Shown here: positions 1 to 5,030 of the stretch, one piece after another
Position numbering within the stretch: the first letter of the stretch is position 1
Layout: the number at the start of each line of letters is the position of its first letter
Notes under the pieces: generated by a model
Seen by the model: the letters and a program-made list of their open reading frames with translations, nothing else
The model's database searches: none
What the model was told of the DNA's origin: nothing
Made by a program: the position numbers and the translations under genes
Assembly: GCA_030040295.1 (NCBI GenBank)
Contig: JASHTZ010000089.1
Coordinates: forward strand, 1-5,030
From: Terriglobia bacterium
GTDB lineage: Bacteria > Acidobacteriota > Terriglobia > UBA7540
Direction of reading: 5' to 3'
DNA length: 5,030 nucleotides

Positions 1-1161
1 ATTGGGTTCAGGCCCATACCAGCCGGCATCAATCACGAACAACTCCGCCCCTGCGGCGGCCGCCAAATCAATTTCCTGGTCGATGCCCGGCTCGCTTTCA
101 TGATTGACGATGTAACCGCGGTGATTGGCCTCCACCAGCATGTCGCGGCCGGGAATGGGCGCGGGCAAAACCTCGTGCCGAACATGCTCGTGCATCGCCT
201 GAATCACGCTGTCCAGGTCCCCACGCATGCACAGCACATGCGTGCGCGGAGACTCCACCGCCTCGCCCGGCTCGAGGACGCGCAGCGCCGGGTCCACGGT
301 GCTCGGCCCCATGCGGAAGAAAAACATCGCCTGGTCCGTGTCCGGGAATTGCCGTCCGGTAACCTGATACGTCCAGTTGCCGCTCCAACCGAGCGAGGCA
401 ACGAACCATTCACCTGTGGCCTTGTTGTGCGCGAAGAAAGTGGGGTGGCCCCAGCCGGATTTTCCGCGTGTGCCGGCAACGGTTTTGGTGGTGTTCTCGA
501 CGGGCTCAAACTTCCATGCGCCCTCGTGTCCCCAGGTTTCGTATTGGGCGTAGGCGAATTCGAAAGGTGTGGTCACACCCTGGGGAAGGCGTTCCTTCAG
601 GTCCGTAGTGTCCCAAATCATGCCGGACCAAGGTGAAACGGCGGTGATGGCGGTGGGCTTGGCGCCGGTATTTACGATTTCCAGCCAGCGCACCATCACC
701 GGCCCGCCGTAGAGCAGCGTGTGAACTCTGACGGTGATGGGGCGGGCCGTGCTGGCCAATTCGAGCGTCACCAGCAGGCCGTCGGGATTGTGAACCTCCG
801 ATTTCTCCGCCTTCACCCACTTCCAAGTGCCCGCCAAATCCTGACCTTCGATGGCAAGTTGAAATCCGTCGATCGGCAAACCCTCTCGCTGCTCCAGCAC
901 GGAAGTAAGATGGAACTCCGGCTCGATGAATCCGGTGGCAAGCCAGTAGCGATTTACCCAGCGGCCTTTCCACAATACTTCGTCGCAGACCGTCAGCCCG
1001 GAGGTGAGTCGAATCCCCGGCTCACGAATCTCCGCGGCCCGGTAGCGGAGAGTGGCTGAATCGGCCGCCGCGCTTGAATTCACGCTCGCCAGGAGCAGAA
1101 TTCCGGCGCAGAGGAGAATTTCCCGGCCCACTCGCCGCATACCAAGCGGATACACCTTCAT
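1..1161 (-). CDS. Secreted GH36-type alpha-galactosidase, N-terminal part (3' end beyond window)
   Basis: The first 387 residues are visible and the frame is open to the window edge. Residues 1-33 are a signal peptide: basic start, hydrophobic core around 15-26, and an Ala-Ala-Ala stretch at 31-33 as the likely cleavage site. Cys18 has no lipobox, so a periplasmic or secreted enzyme is expected rather than a lipoprotein. Residues about 40-330 are rich in Trp/Gly beta-strand segments, as in the N-terminal beta-supersandwich of GH36; GEWFVASLGWSGNW (250-263) matches the family's 'SGNW/F' strand. The TIM barrel begins near 340, with FVIDAGWYG (375-383) matching the GH36 'DDGWF' strand. The catalytic aspartates lie outside the window. 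The family removes terminal alpha-galactosyl residues. The start at 1161 is supported by AAGGTGA eight bases upstream; an in-frame ATG at 1140 is an alternative. It lies 56 bases after E1 beta and is probably co-transcribed. Clan GH-D membership is fairly sure, exact substrate is not. Confidence 0.78.
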   Translation of the reverse strand, partial: MKVYPLGMRRVGREILLCAGILLLASVNSSAAADSATLRYRAAEIREPGIRLTSGLTVCDEVLWKGRWVNRYWLATGFIEPEFHLTSVLEQREGLPIDGFQLAIEGQDLAGTWKWVKAEKSEVHNPDGLLVTLELASTARPITVRVHTLLYGGPVMVRWLEIVNTGAKPTAITAVSPWSGMIWDTTDLKERLPQGVTTPFEFAYAQYETWGHEGAWKFEPVENTTKTVAGTRGKSGWGHPTFFAHNKATGEWFVASLGWSGNWTYQVTGRQFPDTDQAMFFFRMGPSTVDPALRVLEPGEAVESPRTHVLCMRGDLDSVIQAMHEHVRHEVLPAPIPGRDMLVEANHRGYIVNHESEPGIDQEIDLAAAAGAELFVIDAGWYGPEPN

Positions 1162-1166
1162 TGCGA

Positions 1167-1173
1167 TCACCTT
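1167..1173 (-). promoter_or_regulatory. Ribosome-binding site of the GH36 gene
   Basis: The minus strand reads AAGGTGA, with its AAGG core eight bases before the ATG at 1161. This decides for that start over the in-frame ATG at 1140, which lies inside the signal peptide and would remove its first residues. The site directly abuts a small inverted repeat. Confidence 0.6.
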
Positions 1174-1189
1174 CGATTCAAGAGAATCG
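1174..1189 (-). repeat. Perfect 6-bp inverted repeat (hairpin) in the spacer between E1 beta and GH36
   Basis: The minus strand reads CGATTC, a TCTT loop, then GAATCG: a perfect six-base-pair stem with a four-base loop, ending on the base before the AAGG of the GH36 ribosome-binding site. No run of T follows, so it is not an intrinsic terminator. A folded RNA here could affect ribosome access or protect an mRNA end, but a stem this short can arise by chance. Confidence 0.4.
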
Positions 1190-1217
1190 CCGTTGGACAG
1201 ATCGGCGCCAGGTCGTT

Positions 1218-2282
1218 TCAGTAATTCGAGACCAATTCCTGCGCCGTGGCGACAATGGTTTCCATAGATGGAATGTAGAACTTTTCCATAATCGGGGCGA
1301 ATGGAACCGGCGTGTCCGGCGCAGCGATGCGGCGAATCGGCGCGTCCAAATGGCCGAAGCACACGTCGCCAATGCGCGCGGCCACCTCCGCGCCCCAACC
1401 GCCCGTAAGATTGTCCTCTTCGACAATCATCAGCTTGCGCGTTCGGCGCGCGGACTCGGCCACGGTGTCCCAATCGAAGGGAACGAGGGTTCGAACATCG
1501 ATCACCTCCGCCTCGATTCCGCGTTCGGCGAGAATTTTCGCGGCCTGCAAGGAGCGGTGCACCATCAGGAGATTCGCGACAATGGTGATGTCGCGGCCGG
1601 GGCGCGCGATTTTCGCTTGGCCGAAGGGAATCAGGTATTCCTGGTCAGGAACGTGGCCAAGAACTTCTACTCCCCCGGCCTCCTTGCGCGCGCCTTTGCT
1701 TCCATAGAGCAGCTTGTGCTCGAAGAAGATGACGGGATTATCGTCGCGGATGGCGGTCTTCAAAAGCCCCTTGCCGTCGTAAGGATTGGAAGGGCACGCC
1801 ACCTTCAGCCCCGGAACGTGTGTGAAGAAGGCTTCCAGCGACTGCCCATGCTGCGAGCCGCGCGTGGTGGCGCCGACCGGCGCGCGCATGACCATGGGCA
1901 CGGAAATTTTGCCGCCGGACATGTAGCGCAGCTTTGCCGCCTGGTTGGCGAGTTGATCCATGGCGATGAACAGGAAATCCCCATATTGGACGTCTGCCAC
2001 GGGGCGCAAACCGCCCGCCGCCGCTCCGGCAGCCACGCCGGCGATGGCCGCTTCGGAAATCGGCGTGTCGATCACGCGCCGATGCCCGAACTCTTCCGCC
2101 AAGCCGAGCGTTACTGTAAAGGCTCCGCCGAAGCCGCCTTCAACGCCGATGTCCTCGCCGATCAGGATCACCCGATCATCGCGGCGCATCTCCTCGCGCA
2201 GGGCTTCGCGCAGCGCTTCCACCATGGTCAACTTGCGCGCGGTGGTTTGCGCTGCCGGAATTTGCGTCTCAGGCGAAGACAT
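1218..2282 (-). CDS. E1 beta subunit of a ThDP-dependent 2-oxoacid/acetoin-type dehydrogenase
   Basis: This 354-residue protein has the usual length and architecture of the family: an N-terminal pyrimidine-binding domain (about 17-195) and a transketolase C-terminal domain (about 220-350). Visible hallmarks are GEDIG (42-46), DTPISE (72-77) with the conserved Glu77 that activates the thiamine diphosphate aminopyrimidine ring, the Q-Y-G-D-F and D-Q-L-A-N-Q helix (99-114), YMSGG (120-124), QHGQSLEA with the conserved active-site His145, and the DVRTLVPFD strand (262-270). With E1 alpha it forms an alpha2beta2 enzyme that decarboxylates or cleaves the substrate and reductively acylates a lipoyl arm in the cytoplasm. 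The start at 2282 lies inside the end of E1 alpha (14-base overlap), preceded by GGAGGA, so translation is probably coupled. Substrate could be pyruvate, a branched-chain oxoacid, acetoin or another compound; the sequence alone does not decide. Confidence 0.95.
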   Translation of the reverse strand: MSSPETQIPAAQTTARKLTMVEALREALREEMRRDDRVILIGEDIGVEGGFGGAFTVTLGLAEEFGHRRVIDTPISEAAIAGVAAGAAAGGLRPVADVQYGDFLFIAMDQLANQAAKLRYMSGGKISVPMVMRAPVGATTRGSQHGQSLEAFFTHVPGLKVACPSNPYDGKGLLKTAIRDDNPVIFFEHKLLYGSKGARKEAGGVEVLGHVPDQEYLIPFGQAKIARPGRDITIVANLLMVHRSLQAAKILAERGIEAEVIDVRTLVPFDWDTVAESARRTRKLMIVEEDNLTGGWGAEVAARIGDVCFGHLDAPIRRIAAPDTPVPFAPIMEKFYIPSMETIVATAQELVSNY

Positions 2283-3237
2283 CGCTCAGGCACTCCTCCG
2301 CGGCGGGGCTGGGACTTTCCTCCGCGAACTTCACGGCTTCATCAAGCTCTTTCTCCACCGAGGCGCTGATTTGGCGGGCCGCCTCTTCGGTCAGAACGCC
2401 GTGATCCGTGAGGGCCTTTTCGTAAAGCCCAACGGGGTCGCGCTGCTTCCACGCGGCCACTTCATCCTGAGGGCGGTAGTGGCCGGGGTCGCTGCGCGAG
2501 TGGCCGCTGAACCGGTAGGTCTCGAGCTCAAGAAGCGTGGGCCCGCGGCCCCCGCGCGCGCGTTCGGCAGCGCTCGACATGGCGCGATGCACCGCCTCCA
2601 CATCATTGCCGTCAATCGTCATGCCGGGAATTCCGTAAGCCGCGGCGCGCGTGCTCACGTGCTCCACTTTCATGACCTTTTCAACGGAAGTAGACGCGCC
2701 GTACTTGTTATTTTCGCAAATGTAGACCACCGGCAGGTTCCAGATCGCGCCCATGTTGATGGCTTCGTGAAATGTGCCGATGTTCGCCGCGCCGTCACCG
2801 AAGAAACATGCCGCGATGTTCTTCTTGCCGAGATATTGAAAGGCCAGCGCCTGCCCGGTGGCGAGCGGAATGCCTCCGCCCACAATGGCGATCGCCGGCA
2901 ACATGCCGAGCGCGAGGTCGCCCAGGTGCATCGACCCACCCTTGCCGCGGCAGCATCCGGTAGATTTGGCAAAAAGCTCGGCCATCAGGCTCTTCACCGG
3001 CAGGCCGCGCGCGATGGCGTGAGAATGCGGCCGGTGCGTGCTGGTGATCACGTCGCCCTCGGCAAGCGCTGAACACACTCCCACGGCGCTTGCTTCCTGC
3101 CCCGCCGATTGGTGCACCGTGCCCGGCAGGCGGCCTTCGAGAAACAGGTAATACACACGCTCCTCAAACTTCCGGCACAGCACCATGCGCCGGTAAATTG
3201 CGAGCCTTTGCTTGCTGTCCAAATTTGAGTCGTTCAT
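2269..3237 (-). CDS. E1 alpha subunit of a ThDP-dependent 2-oxoacid/acetoin-type dehydrogenase
   Basis: The protein has 322 residues from the ATG at 3237. It carries the thiamine diphosphate/Mg motif from GDG (147-149) to NN (176-177), with the intervening segment AANIGTFHEAINMGAIWNLPV typical of the family. GCCRGKGGSMHLGD (94-107) and STHRPHSHAIARG (66-78) resemble acetoin dehydrogenase E1 alpha more than pyruvate dehydrogenase, where the second segment usually begins S-Y-R. The lipoyl-facing loop YRFSGHSRSDPGHYRP (241-256) corresponds to the loop phosphorylated in mitochondrial E1 alpha; its serines are conserved here, but bacterial regulation at this site is not implied. It pairs with E1 beta, which overlaps its end by 14 bases, and follows the lipoyl-carrier gene. 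A TTG at 3249 in the same frame, overlapping the upstream stop as TTGA, would add four residues. I prefer ATG on codon grounds, since ribosome-site spacing is poor for both. Family certain, substrate uncertain. Confidence 0.94.
   Translation of the reverse strand: MNDSNLDSKQRLAIYRRMVLCRKFEERVYYLFLEGRLPGTVHQSAGQEASAVGVCSALAEGDVITSTHRPHSHAIARGLPVKSLMAELFAKSTGCCRGKGGSMHLGDLALGMLPAIAIVGGGIPLATGQALAFQYLGKKNIAACFFGDGAANIGTFHEAINMGAIWNLPVVYICENNKYGASTSVEKVMKVEHVSTRAAAYGIPGMTIDGNDVEAVHRAMSSAAERARGGRGPTLLELETYRFSGHSRSDPGHYRPQDEVAAWKQRDPVGLYEKALTDHGVLTEEAARQISASVEKELDEAVKFAEESPSPAAEECLSDVFA
2294..2299 (-). promoter_or_regulatory. Ribosome-binding site of E1 beta inside the E1 alpha gene
   Basis: The minus strand reads GGAGGA, 11 bases before the ATG at 2282, inside the last codons of E1 alpha. 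The spacing is slightly long. Its place in the upstream coding region, with the 14-base gene overlap, fits translational coupling and equal subunit supply. Confidence 0.6.
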
Positions 3238-3245
3238 TTTGTTCG

Positions 3246-3734
3246 TCAATCGCTCCCGGGTTTCTCCGCGCGTTGCGCATATGCTTCCACATCCTTGCGA
3301 GTAATCAAGCCGCCAGGTCCGGTGCCGGAGAGCAGGCTCAAATCGATTCCCAGTTCTTTGGCGAGCGCGCGTGCTGCCGGAGCAACGGACAATCCACCGG
3401 AGGGCGGAACAGGAGCGCGCATGGCAGCGACGGCAGGTTCGGCAGCGGGCGCAGGAACCGGCGCATTTGCCTCCGCCTGCGCGAGCGGCTCATCCAGTGT
3501 ATCTGTCACCAGCGCAATGGGAGTCATCGCGCTCACCATCTCACCCTCCGCCGCCAGCGCCTGCCGCAGGTAACCGCTGACGTACGATTCTGCTTCCATT
3601 ATGACTTTGTCCGTCTCAACCTCCAGCAGATGGTCGCCTTTCAAAATCCTCTGGCCAGGAAGCTTGAGCCATTTGAGGATTTTCCCCTCAGTCGTGGTTT
3701 GCCCGAGATCGGGCATAAGAATGGTGTGCGTCAT
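3246..3734 (-). CDS. Lipoyl-carrier protein with E3-binding domain, lacking the E2 acyltransferase domain
   Basis: The protein has 162 residues. Residues 1-78 form a lipoyl domain starting TILMPDLGQTTTEGKI, with the lipoylation lysine at 43 in VETDKVIMEAES. Residues about 80-113 are an Ala/Pro-rich flexible linker. Residues about 115-153 (VAPAARALAKELGIDLSLLSGTGPGGLITRKDVEAY) are a peripheral subunit-binding domain, which docks E3 and/or E1 in 2-oxoacid dehydrogenase complexes. A full E2 would continue for over 200 residues with an acyltransferase domain bearing an H-x-x-x-D-G motif; here TGA follows the domain and E1 alpha begins at once. The start at 3734 is the first Met before the lipoyl fold, with a weak GTGGA eight bases upstream. 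The frame stays open upstream into the mannosidase gene, but those residues are low-complexity shadow translation. The carrier presumably takes the acyl or acetaldehyde unit from the neighbouring E1. It could be a true stand-alone carrier, an E3-binding-protein analogue, or a decayed E2; the intact operon favours a working gene. Confidence 0.9.
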   Translation of the reverse strand: MTHTILMPDLGQTTTEGKILKWLKLPGQRILKGDHLLEVETDKVIMEAESYVSGYLRQALAAEGEMVSAMTPIALVTDTLDEPLAQAEANAPVPAPAAEPAVAAMRAPVPPSGGLSVAPAARALAKELGIDLSLLSGTGPGGLITRKDVEAYAQRAEKPGSD

Positions 3735-3742
3735 TTTGGGAA

Positions 3743-3747
3743 TCCAC
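3743..3747 (-). promoter_or_regulatory. Weak ribosome-binding site of the lipoyl-carrier gene
   Basis: The minus strand reads GTGGA eight bases before the ATG at 3734. It is the only purine-rich candidate near this start. The 52-base spacer around it (3735-3786) shows no hairpin with a T-run and no convincing promoter, so read-through from the mannosidase gene is likely. Confidence 0.35.
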
Positions 3748-3786
3748 TGTCGCGCAACTGAAGCAACCACAGCACTCGGAGCAAAT

Positions 3787-5030
3787 CTACGGCCGGTTTT
3801 CGAGCGGCCGCAGACGCAACTTGAATGTCTTAATTTCGTACGGGTGCAAGTCGAACTTGAGCGTGTCCTGCTCGGGCACAATCTCGCGCCCCGAGTCTTC
3901 CATCAGATTGGCTTCGTTCACGGAGACGAGATGCGCTTGCAATTTCACACTTACGCCGGAGGTCGCGCGGCCCGCGGCTTCATACACCCGCAGGATCACA
4001 CTGCCATCGCGCCCGGGCTTCAGCGCCGAGACGTTTACATTAGGCGCAGAAATTTCAAGCCACCCCCAGCGCGCGGGCAAATCTCCCATGTGAGCCGTTT
4101 CCTTACGAACGATGAGCGGCTGATTGATCTCCCACCCGGCGCGCGAAACGCCGGCATCGCGCCAGTCGCCCGCGTGCGGCACGAGCGCGTATTGCAGCGT
4201 CAGCGTGCGCCCCATTTCGAGGCCCGAATCCGAGGAAACGCCGGGTTCGTATCCGCCGCCAAATCCGTAGGCCGTGATCGCCGCCGAGCGCAGAAGCGAG
4301 AGCATCAGCGTGCCGTTCGCCACATTGTTGCCCGGCATCGCGCAATTCAGGAGCGCGACTCCGTGCGCTCCGTCACCGTAGTCCATCCAATTCTGCGCGG
4401 GAAATTCCTGCTCCTGCGGCCGCTCGATGGCGCCGAAGGGAATTTCGTCCATCCGTTTGCCGTCTTTGATGGTGGTCGGAAACAGCACGCGATAGCGGAC
4501 ATGCGCATCATTGTTCAGAATCTGCGTTTCGATATCGACGCGCCGCACGCCCGCGTAAAGCCGCACGCGCGTTGAGAACGTCCCGTTAGCAAACGGATGC
4601 GAAACGTAGTACTCGGAGAAAACCGGACCATCCGCGGAGTGCCCGCTGCCGCCCAGCCACTCGCTGCTGAACCTGGAGCGCGTTTTGTCCGGCAGCAAAA
4701 TCGGCCGCGTCATGGCAATGTTCCGCCCGCCGTTCAGATTCCCGTAGAGTTGCCACAGGTCGCCGCCGTCCTGCTCCTGCGCCACCACATTTCCGGGAGC
4801 GCGCAGTGCTTCCCAGCCCGTCGATTTCTCCACCAGGCTGGTCATCTCGCCCGTCCACAGGTTGAAGGTAGCGCGGAAATACTCGTTCTCGATCGAACCC
4901 TGGTCGCGCTCGCGCGTCGATGCCGATTCCCACGCATGCGGAGCGGCAAACGCCTTTTGCGGAACCACGCGATAGACCTCGTAACCCAGCGCGGGAACAT
5001 CGCGAGCGACGAAAGTCAGGTGAGCATGAC
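3787..5030 (-). CDS. GH38-type alpha-mannosidase, C-terminal region (5' end beyond window)
   Basis: About 413 residues are visible, running in from the right edge to a TAG stop at 3787. The first visible residues, LTFVARDVPALGYEVYRV, match the family's 'F.A.DVPPLGY..Y.V' strand after the catalytic domains. A GTG at 4968 is therefore internal and not a start. Further GH38 C-terminal beta-domain marks, in visible-residue numbering, are IENEYFRATFNLWTGEMTSL (46-65), IPFGAIERP (196-204), the PAQNWMDYGDGAHGVALLN segment (210-228), LSLLRSA (243-249), and a closing HPYEIKTFKLRLRP (395-408). The N-terminal catalytic barrel with the zinc ligands and nucleophile Asp lies outside, so activity and cell location cannot be judged. 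The family removes alpha-mannosyl residues from glycans or mannosyl-glycerate-type compounds. It is the first visible gene of the row and ends 52 bases before the lipoyl-carrier gene. Confidence 0.85.
   Translation of the reverse strand, partial: HAHLTFVARDVPALGYEVYRVVPQKAFAAPHAWESASTRERDQGSIENEYFRATFNLWTGEMTSLVEKSTGWEALRAPGNVVAQEQDGGDLWQLYGNLNGGRNIAMTRPILLPDKTRSRFSSEWLGGSGHSADGPVFSEYYVSHPFANGTFSTRVRLYAGVRRVDIETQILNNDAHVRYRVLFPTTIKDGKRMDEIPFGAIERPQEQEFPAQNWMDYGDGAHGVALLNCAMPGNNVANGTLMLSLLRSAAITAYGFGGGYEPGVSSDSGLEMGRTLTLQYALVPHAGDWRDAGVSRAGWEINQPLIVRKETAHMGDLPARWGWLEISAPNVNVSALKPGRDGSVILRVYEAAGRATSGVSVKLQAHLVSVNEANLMEDSGREIVPEQDTLKFDLHPYEIKTFKLRLRPLENRP

Noticed and set aside
1174..1189. Intrinsic terminator between E1 beta and GH36
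   Set aside because: The stem has only six pairs and is followed by AAGGTGA, not a T-run; it also lies directly at the next gene's ribosome site.
1074..2369. Long plus-strand open frame (about 431 codons) opposite E1 beta
   Set aside because: It mirrors E1 beta, has an Arg/His-rich composition with no recognisable domain, and is explained by GC-rich codon bias leaving the antisense frame open. E1 beta matches its family end to end.
1960..3072. Long plus-strand open frame (about 370 codons) opposite E1 alpha and part of E1 beta
   Set aside because: It crosses two well-supported opposite-strand genes, has no recognisable motif, and is Arg/Ala-rich antisense translation.
3735..3881. N-terminal extension of the lipoyl-carrier protein by 49 residues
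   Set aside because: The extra residues overlap the mannosidase end, are Ser/Arg/Thr-rich without fold, and precede the Met that sits at the usual start of a lipoyl domain.
3601..4575. Plus-strand open frame (about 324 codons) opposite the mannosidase gene
   Set aside because: The minus strand carries clear GH38 motifs over the same region; this frame shows none and starts inside the antisense of the lipoyl-carrier gene.
3787..4968. Mannosidase region as a complete 393-residue protein starting at GTG 4968
   Set aside because: The same frame stays open to the window edge and its 20 further residues match the conserved GH38 'DVPALGY' strand, so the gene is partial and begins outside.

Overview
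The window is a GC-rich stretch of a bacterial genome, densely coded on one strand. Five genes all read on the minus strand, so transcription runs from the right edge to the left edge. In that order they are: the C-terminal part of a GH38-type alpha-mannosidase (cut by the right edge), a short lipoyl-carrier protein with an E3-binding domain, the E1 alpha and E1 beta subunits of a thiamine-diphosphate-dependent 2-oxoacid/acetoin-type dehydrogenase, and a secreted GH36-type alpha-galactosidase (cut by the left edge). The gaps are about 50 bases or less, and the dehydrogenase genes abut or overlap. This looks like one transcription unit whose promoter lies beyond the right edge.

Layout: 5030-3787 holds the mannosidase C-terminal region. 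Positions 3786-3735 are a 52-base spacer. The lipoyl/E3-binding protein is at 3734-3246, E1 alpha at about 3237-2269 and E1 beta at 2282-1218. Positions 1217-1162 are a 56-base spacer with a small perfect hairpin and a good ribosome-binding site. Positions 1161-1 hold the galactosidase N-terminal region with a signal peptide. There is no gene-free stretch above 60 bases, and I saw no RNA gene, mobile element, CRISPR array or long repeat.

The most unusual point is the dehydrogenase cassette. E1 alpha and E1 beta look complete. The 'E2' gene encodes only the swinging lipoyl arm and the subunit-binding domain, without the acyltransferase core that normally builds the complex and passes the acyl group to CoA. 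No E3 gene is in view. The complex must borrow a core and an E3 from elsewhere, or work without the acyltransferase. The cassette sits between two exo-glycosidase genes, which suggests that glycan breakdown and a downstream oxidative decarboxylation (or ketone cleavage) step are expressed together. The actual substrate cannot be read from the sequence.

Organism: the GC-rich coding and the pairing of a GH38 and a secreted GH36 enzyme with an acetoin-type E1 cassette would suit a polysaccharide-degrading soil bacterium such as an Acidobacteriota or Verrucomicrobiota member. This is inference only; nothing in the window fixes the phylum.
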